Source: Agelaius tricolor
Taxonomy: Eukaryota > Chordata > Aves > Passeriformes > Icteridae
Direction of reading: 5' to 3'
DNA: 64,000 nt
Assembly: GCA_023055355.1 (NCBI GenBank)
Contig: JALJCS010000006.1
Location: 32,928,501-32,992,500 of the forward strand
This document shows positions 24,807-34,700 of this stretch, in pieces. The notes under the pieces were generated by a model, which saw nothing but the letters and a program-made list of their open reading frames with translations, searched no databases and was not told where the DNA came from. The first letter of the stretch is position 1. Each line of letters opens with the position of its first letter. The position numbers and the translations under genes were made by a program.

Positions 24807-24919
24807 GTCAAGGTGGTGAATGCCTTTTGGGTGTAAAGCACCTTCTCTTTTTCTATACTTTTGTTATTAGCACTGCTGCTGTCACTGTGTGTTTCTTTAC
24901 TCCATTGCTGTTTGCTTTC

Positions 24920-24961
24920 AGTAAATTGTTATCTCAATTGAGTAAATTGTTATCTCAACCC
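24920..24961 (+). repeat. 21-bp tandem duplication in the LTR
   Basis: AGTAAATTGTTATCTCAATTG at 24920-24940 is followed directly by AGTAAATTGTTATCTCAACC and one more base, ending at 24961. Related LTRs, as I remember them, carry the block once, so this looks like a private duplication. Confidence 0.85.
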
Positions 24962-25065
24962 ACAGTCTCTCCTTTGTCCCTCCCTCACCAGAGGGGGAGA
25001 GGGAGAATAGGAGTGGCTTATTTGGAGTTTAATTCCCAGCTGCTGTTAAACCATCCCAACAGTCT

Positions 25066-25215
25066 ATATCCATCCTCCAGGTTAATAAAGAAGGTGTTGA
25101 ACAGTATTGGACCTAGTAGGGACATCACCAGTTCTTGCTTGGTAACTTTGTCACTTTTGGAAGCAGCTTAAAATTTCAAACTAAACCATGTCTGCCCATA
25201 TACTTTGCTCCCCTC
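25066..25215 (-). repeat. Short decayed CR1 ORF2-region fragment, minus strand
   Basis: The plus strand reads TTAATAAAGAAGGTGTTGAA, CAGTATTGGACCTAGTAGGG and ACATCACCAGTTC, which follows the antisense of a well-conserved CR1 ORF2 stretch (TTGAACAGGACTGGACCCAG type). It adjoins the LTR end, so the LTR may have inserted into or beside this fragment. Only about 100-150 bp is traceable. Confidence 0.5.
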
Positions 25216-25549
25216 CTTCTTCACCAGGGTTTCTGCAGGCCATCAATTCCCAGCCCTGCTCTTTTTTTTGTGAATCCAATTACTAGCTGATGATCACTGG
25301 CACATTAATAGACTGTGATAGACTCAAATTTCCATCACAAATACCTAAAAATCCAGATTCTATATGTCACTCCAACATTCTCCATAGACTCCTGACAACC
25401 TCCAGAATAGAACAGAAAGCTCACGTTTTGAGACATCTCAGTGGCAGCATTTTATCTGGTTATTCATTTTGCTGTACAGTGTATGTGCATTTCATATTTC
25501 AATGACAAAGGAGGAATTCACAAAGGTTCACTTTAATGAGAATGTGCGT

Positions 25550-25930
25550 CAGTGATAGGGAGGTTTGGGGGGCGACTCGGAGCAGGAGCTTAACTTTAGA
25601 CACTCTAAATCATAGCTCTGAAGGAACCCTTTTCTTTCCAGTGCCTGTAAATGAAGTGCAGAGAGATTAGCCTCCATCAACACTCCTCTAAATGTCAATG
25701 CAAAAGATTGCATATGATGGCAGTTAGGAAATCAGATAGTTTAATGCAGCCATTAATTAAACACAAACATTAAGGCAGTCTCACCACACATTTTCGTAAT
25801 GCAACCGAACTAGAATTTCAGTATTTAAAAAGATTTTTGTAATTAATTGCATCTGTAGAAGCAACGAAATACTAAGTGTCTGAAAAATTACCCCTTGATG
25901 CTCCTCGTACATTTAAGTGAGCAAAAAATG
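25550..25930. promoter_or_regulatory. Candidate conserved non-coding element
   Basis: TAAT-rich block with CCATTAATTAAACAC and TTGTAATTAATTGCATC, a GATTGCATATGATGGC stretch, and retained CpGs (TGCGTC, GCGACTCGGAG, TTCGTAATGC, ACCGAAC, AACGAAAT, CTCGTAC) in a CpG-poor window. Clustered homeodomain-type cores with CpG retention are common in vertebrate enhancers. No conservation data were available. Confidence 0.25.
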
Positions 25931-28045
25931 TACCCTGTCTTTTCATAAGTGCACTTACAGTACAAAAAGAAATGGTTTGAAGAACTGTCATTCAAAACAT
26001 GGTATATAACTGTTGCAGCATATAAATAAAGCTGAATGAAAACTTTGGTAAAATGTTTGTGCACACTGTAAGATTTAATGTTTCCTTAAAAACACCATTT
26101 ACAAAAGAGGTTGATATACTAAAAAATGCACTTAACCTTTGGACTGTGTGTCTGAGCATTTCCTGGTATAGGTTCATGGTAGCAGCATAAGGAACCATAA
26201 ATCTGTATAAGACACCACAGTAAATGTGGGAATTGATGTTCCTGGACTCCATCAGGTTAGGGGGAAACAGGCAAATGCTTTTGGCCAGGGAGCAGGAGTA
26301 AAGAAAAAAAGACAATCCTATGTTGAAAACACACATTGCTTTAGAAGAAACGTATTATCAACAGTCAACAAAGGAATACATTGGGTAAAATTAACTTCTA
26401 AATTCCAGGCTGAAGTAGTATTTACATTTTATATCAACAAGGAGCCAGCAGCAATTTTGTAGGATTTAAACCAACAAAAAGACCTTTTCATGTGCAAAGT
26501 ATAAAGGTCTTTCCTCTAGGAGCTACTAAAAATCCCAAGATAGGCACAAGGGTTTTTCTGAAGAGTCTCATCCCAATCAGATGAATGAATACTTGCAATA
26601 TTTATGTGTGTGAGGGATGTTGAGAGATCTGTACTCCTCATAACATCGAGAAAATTTTCTGCAATTGAAATATTTACCAGCATAGACACCATTAAATCCA
26701 TCTTTTACACCACATTATGGATGCAAAAACAGAGAATTACTATATGCCCAGGATTATGCATCTTAACTCTGATATTCTCCTGTAAAGTATTATTTCTGAA
26801 ATGTTAACAAGCACCCAGATTAAATTCATTGTTAGCATTAATTTCTTCTCTTATTTGCTACTGTTAAATGTTTTTATTCAAGTGTGTATGTCTTTATCTA
26901 CATAGAAAATGCAATAAGATGCATTACAATGTAATGTAAATATGGAACTGCAATACTACTCAGGTAGAAATCATAGTATTTTTCCATCATTTTTTCCATG
27001 AGTAATTGTTGGAATAGCACCTTATTTGACACAGAAGAATGAAATGCTACTTTAATGGTTTTTGCTAAAAAGAACAAGATCTCTAGCATTAAAAGAATTC
27101 AATATGGAAAGATGAGGTATTATGCATTCCAGTGCATATAAAACATTTTCTCATTAACACTATTTTATTGAGAGGCTATCAGAAACTTATTAAGTGCATT
27201 ATCAGTTTGCTAGAATTTCCTTTATTATCAGTTGATATATTTTCTCTCTGTCTCTCTCTCTCTCATTTTTCTCCTCCTAAGGCTCTAGGATCTCTTAGTG
27301 GTAATTATTAATATGTTATCAGTACTTTGGCCCCTGGCATATAAACGTGTGTTAGATATGCAGGTAGTGAGCCATACAAACAGTGTTAATTTTCAGGGGA
27401 GGAATTTTGGGGCACATATTCGTGGCAGCTGAGTTATGGTAGATTCAGTGTTATGTCTGGGCTCTGAGCCAGCCTTAAAATCCTTCCCGTCCTACCAACC
27501 ATCGAGGGCACACAGTCACTGATGGGGGTGGCAGCTCCAGGCTGTGTAAGAAAGCTGAGATCCAAGGAAAGCCAAATATATGGAAGGCAGCTCTGAGGCA
27601 GCTTGGCAGCAAGTCAGAATCTAAGTAGTAATGCTTGTATGAAATATATTCTGCCTTCTCTGCTTAATAGTAATAAAGTTTGATTGAAGTCATGTTCAAA
27701 TTGCACTCTGTCTGACGCCAGGTATTTAATATTAAGCAGTTTGGGGAGTTTTGCTATCTGAAGCAAAAGGGATTTAGATTTATTTCAGACTTTCACAGTA
27801 GAAACTTGCTCAATGGCCTGGAGCCATTGAGTTGGAAAAAAAATAAAATAAAAGAAAAAGGCTACTGGAGATCTGATCATCTTCCTTTTGGCACAAAAAA
27901 CTCAGGATTTCCTTGCATGCTTTTCAAAATTGCTCTGCCATAAGAGGAATTAACCTATGCTGCAGCACCAGGAAATCCCCATTTTGCCTTGAAACTGCTG
28001 CAGGGTCAAATATGATGATATTATTTCTTTCTGCAAGCACAGAGC
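25931..28045. other. Unannotated AT-rich DNA
   Basis: No recognised gene or element. A 114-codon minus frame at 25992-26336 shows no known family. A short CT-rich run lies at 27243-27264. Confidence 0.45.
27243..27264. repeat. (CT)n microsatellite, imperfect
   Basis: Alternating CT interrupted once by G. Confidence 0.85.
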
Positions 28046-28123
28046 TCATAATTTCTGTGGTGATGAACTCCCATCTCCCTTCCCCCCCTGCCTCTTTTGC
28101 TGAGACCCTTCCCCTTGTGTTTG

Positions 28124-28209
28124 CAAATTAAGTTTGCTGCAAATAAGAAACTCAAAACAAGAGAAACAAATTAAGTTTGCTGCAAATAAGAAACTCAAAA
28201 CAAGAGAAG
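28124..28209. repeat. 43-bp tandem duplication, two nearly identical copies
   Basis: The unit starting CAAATTAAGTTTGCTGCAAA occupies 28124-28166 and is repeated at 28167-28209 with a single difference in the last base. Such identity indicates a recent duplication. The unit carries CAAATTA and TGCAAATA words resembling POU/homeodomain sites. Confidence 0.92.
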
Positions 28210-28536
28210 CAAAAGAAAAGAACCACAAGTTCCATATTATTTTTCCTGTGTTATTTAGAAAGCCTCCTGCTCCTGTGGCAATCCAATTATATTTGAAGCC
28301 TGGCTCATGACTTTTGAATACTCTCTGGCACAACAGATACCCTTGGGGACCCAGAGCAGGCTCTGATCTTCCATAAACCTGTATTAGGTTAATACATAAT
28401 TCACCATTTAGAAGACAAATAGAGGGACAGCCTTTCCAACACAAATTCTTTGTTTACTTTTAGGTGATAGGAAATACAGAGCCTGTATTTGAACTCTGAT
28501 TAAAAATTTTATTAGCTCAACATTTCATATCACTGG

Positions 28537-29193
28537 CTAACAGCACACATACAAGTATGTGTTGTATTCATTTGGATTTGCATTTGCTTGGGTGGTTTTA
28601 CCTAAAATGCAGCCATAGACACTTACAGGATAAGAATTGTCAATAAAGTAATCCATATACTGAGGAGATAAATCCCTACCTGGAGCATAAACAACGAATT
28701 TAAAATTCAGAACCATTGGCATAAAAGGTTTTGAAATGTGCCTACAGGGTAAGTGTCCTTTTGAAGCTAAGAGCAGGTAGCAAGAGGACATCCTTCCACA
28801 CTGAGCTGTGGCCTGGGAAAGCAGGAGACTGGCCAAAGTGTGCAACTCTGTTCCCTCCTCCTGAGCACCCTTAGCTACACCCTTGCAGTAACACCTCAGG
28901 GCTGTTTCAGGCTCGCTGCGTGTTGAGGAGAAAGTTTTACTCTTCCACCCCACCACCTTCTGTGTTTTTAAACTATTTTTAATTGTTATATCTTGGTGTA
29001 CTCCTAGGAGATGATAAAATTTTGCATAAAAACCTGCAGGCCTTTCCCTATGAACCAGTGATCCCAGACTCCAAGGCTTTGTGATTTCCTGAGTGGGGAA
29101 GCACCAGAGCAGCAACCTCAGCTCCTTCTGCAGACAGATTCCAGCTGACTGCAGTGCATCTGCATTTTCACTGCTTTTCTGTTCACTGACCAA
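28537..29193 (-). CDS. Unidentified 218-codon open frame (probably not a gene)
   Basis: This is the longest open frame in the window. The predicted protein has no signal peptide, no membrane segment and no motif I recognise. Residues from about 95 to 145 (ALRCYCKGVAKGAQEEG onward) have the most protein-like composition, while the C-terminus is polar and ends YLYVCC. No splice sites, polyadenylation signal or promoter could be tied to it, and it lies in intergenic-looking DNA beside a simple duplication. It may be a chance frame or part of an unrecognised old retroelement. Confidence 0.12.
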   Translation of the reverse strand: MVSEQKSSENADALQSAGICLQKELRLLLWCFPTQEITKPWSLGSLVHRERPAGFYAKFYHLLGVHQDITIKNSLKTQKVVGWKSKTFSSTRSEPETALRCYCKGVAKGAQEEGTELHTLASLLLSQATAQCGRMSSCYLLLASKGHLPCRHISKPFMPMVLNFKFVVYAPGRDLSPQYMDYFIDNSYPVSVYGCILGKTTQANANPNEYNTYLYVCC

Positions 29194-29439
29194 ACCAAGT
29201 CAAGGGTCAGGATGGCAGAGAAACATCTGCAAAGAAGAGAGCACATCTCTTCCTTCTGCTGCTGGAAATTCTGGCTAATTTTGGAATGCTTTTGGCTATG
29301 GCAACACGACAGTTCCAGCTTTGTGCTATTTTGTGCCTCCTGTGTTTTTTCCTTGCAGCAGGGGAAGTGGGAGGAGAGGAAAAAGATTTTCCTTGGCTTA
29401 ATTGTTTGTGTCAGGTAAACTCTCCATAAATCTCTTCTT

Positions 29440-29535
29440 GAGGAATTCAGTTCATTAAAGCCCAATTAGACACCAATGGCTTGATTTAGCTCATTAAGGC
29501 TAATTTAAATTAGCAGAAACAGCAAATTACTGTTA
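29440..29535. promoter_or_regulatory. Candidate homeodomain-site cluster
   Basis: At least five TAAT-type cores lie within about 80 bp (TTCATTAAAG, CCAATTAGAC, CTCATTAAGG, CTAATTTAAATTAGC). It could be a conserved enhancer core or simply AT-rich sequence. Confidence 0.2.
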
Positions 29536-30618
29536 GGGATTTATAGCTAGAGTTTTAGTGGACTGTTGACAGACAAAGCAAAGGATTTACTTTTCACTCA
29601 CTCATATTTTTGAGCATAAATACACATTAAAAGAACACTTACTAAACCTGGAGTCAAACTGAACTTGCAACAGGGAAGACATTGCCAAATAAAGTAATTT
29701 ATCTTTAATTCTTTTGGGTGTATGTGGTGTTTAGATTTTTTTGGGGAGGGGGGTGTTCAATTGGGTTTTTTTGGAGTTTTTTGTTTTGTTTTGTTTTTTA
29801 TTTTGTTGTGTTTTTTTTTCTTTCAGTTTTTTTTTGCTGTTGTTCCTTGTATTTTTTAGAAATATTAGCACATTTTTCTTTGAGATATATTAAGGGAAAA
29901 GACAAAAAAAGGAAAATAATCTGGATGAGTTTTTCCTCTCTCAAAAAACTTGTAGTAAAAGAACTAGCATTTGCATGTGTTGCATCTGCCAGCTTTGCAA
30001 AAGCACATTTGTTCAGTTTTGGAAACAATTATATATGCAAGAGTCTGTGCACACATGATGGAGAAGAGTATGGACACTATAATGCACTTGCCATTTCAAG
30101 AATTTTCACAGTAAGTCTTCTGAGTAAAAAATGACCCAGGAACAAATCCACCTCTTTCAGAGGCCTGGATCCATGTGAAAAGGAACTTCGGTTCTTTTCT
30201 TTAGCAAGCTGAAAATGTTATCACTATCCTAGAAATGGCTGCTTGAGTACAGCAGAAAAGCACCTACACACATTTATGTGAGTCTATAATTCCTTAATTT
30301 GGATTCATAAAGCCAACTGGTGTTCCCAGAGGCCTGTATGCAATCCAAAAGTTTGACATCTGACCTATACTGCTCACCCAGTCTCCCTCTCAGGTGAAGA
30401 AATATGCAAGAAGACTTTTACAGGTCCCCAACAAGAGTTCTGTGGTCATCTTGTCTTTATTGCCAGACTGCATGCTACACTACTGTGTGCACTGGGGGTG
30501 TGTTGCTTTAAGAAGGCAGAAGTTAAGTTAGGTTGTCTTTTTTTTTTTTTAGCTTAAAATCAACTGTTATTGGAGGGTTTACTAGAGGGAAAAAGTCAAG
30601 ATTTTTAGTAGTCATTGG
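29536..30618. other. Unannotated DNA with T-rich runs
   Basis: No gene recognised. T-rich and (TTTTG)n low-complexity sequence occupies about 29735-29860, and a T12 run lies near 30539-30550. The 138-codon plus frame at 29718-30134 starts in low-complexity T runs and is not credible as a gene. Confidence 0.5.
29735..29860. repeat. T-rich/(TTTTG)n low-complexity run
   Basis: Runs of T separated by G, with a local GGGGAGGGGGG block at its left edge. Confidence 0.85.
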
Positions 30619-31733
30619 TATTGAGTTTGCATGGCCAGGTTTTGGTAGTGGGGTTGCACAGGGGTAGCTTCTGGAAGACGTTGCCAGAAGCTTCCTCAAT
30701 GTTCAGCAGAGCCAATGCCACCTGGGTCCAGGATGGTTAGGCTGCTGGCCAAGGCTGGGCCAGCCAGAAATGGTGGGAACGCCACTGTGATAGGAGATAA
30801 AAGAAAAGGAAAAAATTATTGCACAGATGTAACTGCAGCCAGAGAAGAGCAGGATGAGAATACGTGAGTAGAGCAGCTCTGCAGACACTGCAGTCAGTGG
30901 AGAAGGGGGGAAGAAGGTGTTCCTGGTGCTGGAGCTGGGATTTCCCTGCAGCTCATGGTGCAGATTGTGCTGAGGCAGCTGTGCCTCTGCAGCCCATGGA
31001 AGTCATTGGGAGTGCAGAGATCCACCTGTAGCCTGTGGAGGGGACCCATGTAAGAGTGGGTGGATGCCACACAGGAGACTATGAACCTATGGGAAGCCCA
31101 TGCTGGAGCATGGTCCTGGCAGGGACCTGCAGATCCATGGAGAGAGGAGCCCACACTGCAGCAGGTTTCCTGGTAGGACTTGGGACCCCATGGGGTACCC
31201 ACGCTGGAGCAGCCTGTGCCTGAAGAACTGCACCCTGAGGAAGAGTGACCCATGTCGGAGCAGTTTGTGGAGAACTGTTGCCTGTGGGACTCATGTTGGA
31301 GAAGTTCAAGAAGAACTGTCTCCTGTGGGAGGGATGCCATGCTGGAGCAGGGGAAAAACTCCTTTCCCTGAGCAGCAGCAGGAACAATGAGTGATGAACT
31401 GACCATAACCTCCATTCCCTGTCTCTCTGTACTGCTGAGGGGGATGAGGTAGAGCTGGGAAGGAGGGGGTAGTGGGGAAGGTGATTTGAAGGTCCTATTT
31501 TACTTCTCATTATCCTGCTCTGATTTTGTTAGGATTAAATTCAATTAAGATCTCTAATTCAAGTCTGCTTTGCGTGTGATGGTATTCAGTGAGTGATCTC
31601 TCCCTGTCCTTATCTCATCTCATGAGCCCTTTCTTACATTTTCTCTCCCCTGTCCAGCTGTGGAGGGAAGGGTTAAGAGGCTTTGGTGGGTGTCTGGCAT
31701 TCAGCCAGATTCTACCCACTATCACACACCACA
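30619..31733 (+). mobile_element. Avian endogenous retrovirus solo LTR, nearly full length, plus strand
   Basis: The order matches a well-known avian LTR, probably ERVL-like: TTTGCATGGCCAGGTTTTGG at the 5' end, CCAGAAGCTTCCTCAATG, a GGCTGCTGGCCAAGGCTGGG block, ACTGTGATAGGAGATAAAAG, then a long segment of diverged repeats around CCATGCTGGAGCAGG. Next come GATGAACTGACCATAACCTC, TTCTCATTATCCTGCTCTGA, an ATTAAA signal at 31534-31539, GTGAGTGATCTCTCCCTGTC and TTTCTCTCCCCTGTCCAGCT, then the CA-rich end. The first bases are TA where TG is expected. The 3' edge lies between about 31726 and 31733. I see no target-site duplication and no internal viral genes. Long frames on both strands (up to 173 codons) are repeat-derived. 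Confidence 0.85.
30900..31355 (+). repeat. Degenerate tandem units within the LTR
   Basis: Recurring GCTGGAGCA-type and CCCATG/CCTGTGG words (CATGCTGGAGCATGGTC, CACGCTGGAGCAGCC, CATGTCGGAGCAG, CATGTTGGAGAAG, CATGCTGGAGCAGGGG) mark diverged units of roughly 50-70 bp. They are part of the normal structure of this LTR type and keep both strands unusually free of stops. Confidence 0.7.
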
Positions 31734-34700
31734 CTCCAAAAACTGTACTAAACTACAACATGGGGACAAATTGTGTGTGTGTGTTTGTGTATATATGCAC
31801 CTATAATACCCCATTTGACAAACAAAGGCTGTAATAGTACATCTTCTGATGTATGCAAAAGGTCTTCCCTGTGAACAGCCAATCTCAGGAATTATTTCCA
31901 CCCCAGATTTATATTCACTCATCTAAGGTTGCATGTACTTAAGATAAAAATACTCAGATAACATTTGTGCTTTTTCAGCCTAAGACTCTTAAAGGAGGAG
32001 GGACAGGTTGCACGAACCAGGTAGTTGAGCATTTGAACTCAAATGTTGTAACTGTAATAAGTAATAAAGTGTTAGATATAGCAGAAAAATTGTAAGTTTG
32101 GATCACAGTTTTCTCTTGTACTGAAGATATTGCAAAGATGTGCTCTGTCAGGAAGGGTTTCTGCTAAAAACATCAGTTCTCTGCAGTTAAACACTCAGGC
32201 TACAGGCTAGGAGCTCATCAAAGCCATTGAACCATGCCAGACAAATCAAAAAAGGTAGGTATGCATTCAGCAGTCAAGAACAAACACAAACATTGTAACA
32301 AAAATATTTATCCATCCCAAATGGAAAGTTGTTTCTGATATTCTGAAGAGCTAAAGCATTAATGGCAAGAGAAGATAAAACATAACTGCTTCCTCAAGGT
32401 CACTGAAAGTTCTGTTGAAGGCTTATAGTTGTGTCTTAGCAACAGAGATAAATCATAACCTTCTACTTTTGGAAATTCATCTTCAAAATACCCATAGTTG
32501 CCACAGCATTCTGTTCCCATTGCTCTCTCTGACCCATCTCAGAGTGCTTGAATGGAAATAGGATGCTGAGAAAAGACTGTGTCCCAGATCTGGAAGTTTC
32601 TTTGTACTTTTTTAATCTTCCTTCTCTGATTTTCCTAACAGTCATTGCTAAAAAATGCCTATCTCTTCTGTGCCACAGATTACTTTGCTTTTGAAAGCAG
32701 CGTTAAAATCTAATTGTTACATCTGGTAAAGTTTTCTCTGGTGATGTTCATAGGAGAAATTTGGAGATCATTTTACACTGAAACCCAGAAAACTGTGATT
32801 GCAATTTAAGTCATGTGAAGCCAGTTCTCTCAATTAAACTGAATTTTCACTTCTCCCCCTAGAAGACTTAGTATGTGAAAATTTGCACATGCCAACTAAG
32901 GGGAATTTCTTTTTAGGAGCTGTGCAGAACAGCCTTTCTCCATCACTGCCTGGACTGTGAATGAGCATACATTTACCCCAAAGTTAAAATCAGCAATTAA
33001 ACTTTTAATGCTCTTAACAATGTGGTCTGGCAAGCAGCTGAGCTGGTCTGAGTCTGCTGTTGCCAGAAGGCAGCACCTTCACCTTGTTGTCCCTTCTCTT
33101 CCCACACTTCTTCCCCAGCCTCATCCCCTCTTGAGAGCTGCAGCCCCCCTGCAAATCATCCACAGCCTGAGCAAGAAGGGAAAGCAGAAACTGAGCAACT
33201 GCCTCAACATAACACATTAGGCTGGCAGAAAAGAGCAGACCAAAATTCTGATCTCTCAAATGACAGCCCCCTTAACAAGTCTGCTCTGTGCCTTGTCTAA
33301 ACAGTCCCAGATAGGTCAGCAAGGGAAAACAGGAAGAGGTAAAGTAAGCAGAAGGTTTATTTTTCCCTCCTCCAGGAAAACAAAATGGTCAAATCAAAAG
33401 AACTGATTATCTGCTTATATTAGATGAAGGCATTGACATATAGAGATCATGCTTCAGTTTGACAAGTGATACCAAATAATACCTGGTTTATGCAATTCCC
33501 CTGGGGGAGTGTAGCAGCTCCATTTTTATCCTGATTTTGGAAGAGATGGCACTCCTGCAGCTGTGGTGTGTCCATCTGTCCATCTGGCTCTCCCCACCAT
33601 ACCCAACCACTTTTGAACCCACTGGCCAACTTCAACTCAATGTTCATGAAAAGCCATTTCTAAACAGAGGAGAAAGATACACAGATTATTAGTCTAAGAA
33701 AAACAAGGCTGCAGTCTGTGGTTATTCAGGAAGCAGAGGAGAGAGATCATGGTACTCTGGGAGATTTAGGAGACACAGGCAATTTAATGATACTGAAGCA
33801 AGGAGTAAATTGAGCTCAGGCTATGTCACGGGAAACAATACCGCAGGAATCCAGGTTTTTTAATCCTATTCTCTCTTTCATGGATGAAAAAATGTCTTTG
33901 TGGAGGTTTTGAAACAGCATCAAGTGTTTGAATCTTTCTGTTCAAAATCTTGTCTTCTGTGTGTGATCTTTTGCTTTCAGAGGCAGTAGGAGATCATATG
34001 TTTATGTCTTTTGTGGATGAAGATCTTACACAGAAATAACTGATCAATGCATTTATATAATTTTGAGTCTCTCATGTGCAGTTTTCCAAAACAAAAAATA
34101 AATGCACATACCCGCAACAACATCTGTATTTATTTTGGCTTTTCAAAGTGATGTTCTACAACTTTCTACCAGTGTGTTTCTAATTGCTTAAGTAAATGCA
34201 ACATCATATCCAAAATTTGAAATGAGACACCATAGTGCCTTTCCTAATTAGGAAGAGATGCTTCTGCTAATTTTTTTCCCATGAGTCAGAGGCAATGCAA
34301 TAAAATTCCTGAGCAATGGGACAAGTTCAGAAGAAAGCCTATGATCACAAGCAGTTGCACATCCTGTCCTTTGGAAATTAATGAACAAGGTATCCTTAAA
34401 ACAGCCTTAACATTTTTGAGTTCATTCAGAAATAATGCTGACTAACATTCCTTTGTTATTGAAAAGTTCAGGTAAAGAAAGTCAATTGATTAAGTCAATG
34501 TCATAAATTTTATTAAGTAAAGTTTTTTATGCCTGGAAGAGCAGTGGAACCCCAGTGGAACCACAGTCAGCTGCTCTGGCTGGAGGGACTTCAGGGTTTA
34601 AACAAACCTGCCCACAGGAGCCAAATTCTCCTTGTTGTCTAACAGCTGCATCATAACAAACCGAGGCATTTCAGATCAAGCAGTTTCACTTTTGGGAAGA

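Larger units (their letters stand above)
24344..25061 (+). mobile_element. Avian endogenous retrovirus LTR (solo, ERVL-like), plus strand
   Basis: The 3' half matches the layout of a common avian LTR: TTGTTATTAGCACTGCTG, CTTTACTCCATTGCTG, TTTCAGTAAATTGTTATCTC, a run with the CCAGAGGGGGAGAGGGAG block, and TTTAATTCCCAGCTGCTGTT leading to a terminal CA at 25060-25061. The 5' boundary at TGTTTTGAGG is a guess. I see no matching target-site duplication, no adjacent gag or pol sequence and no second LTR, so this is a diverged solo LTR. Its upstream part contains a tandem repeat, and a 21-bp block is duplicated near the 3' end. The 183-codon plus frame at 24620-25171 runs through LTR repeats and into flanking DNA and is not a gene. 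Confidence 0.7.

Noticed and set aside
24620..25171. 183-codon plus frame
   Set aside because: It runs through the tandem repeats and 3' part of an LTR and into flanking DNA, with no viral protein signature.
29718..30134. 138-codon plus frame with aromatic-rich start
   Set aside because: The first third is translated T-rich low-complexity sequence.
30894..31510. 173- and 143-codon minus frames and a 96-codon plus frame
   Set aside because: All lie inside an LTR whose degenerate repeat units keep several frames open at once.
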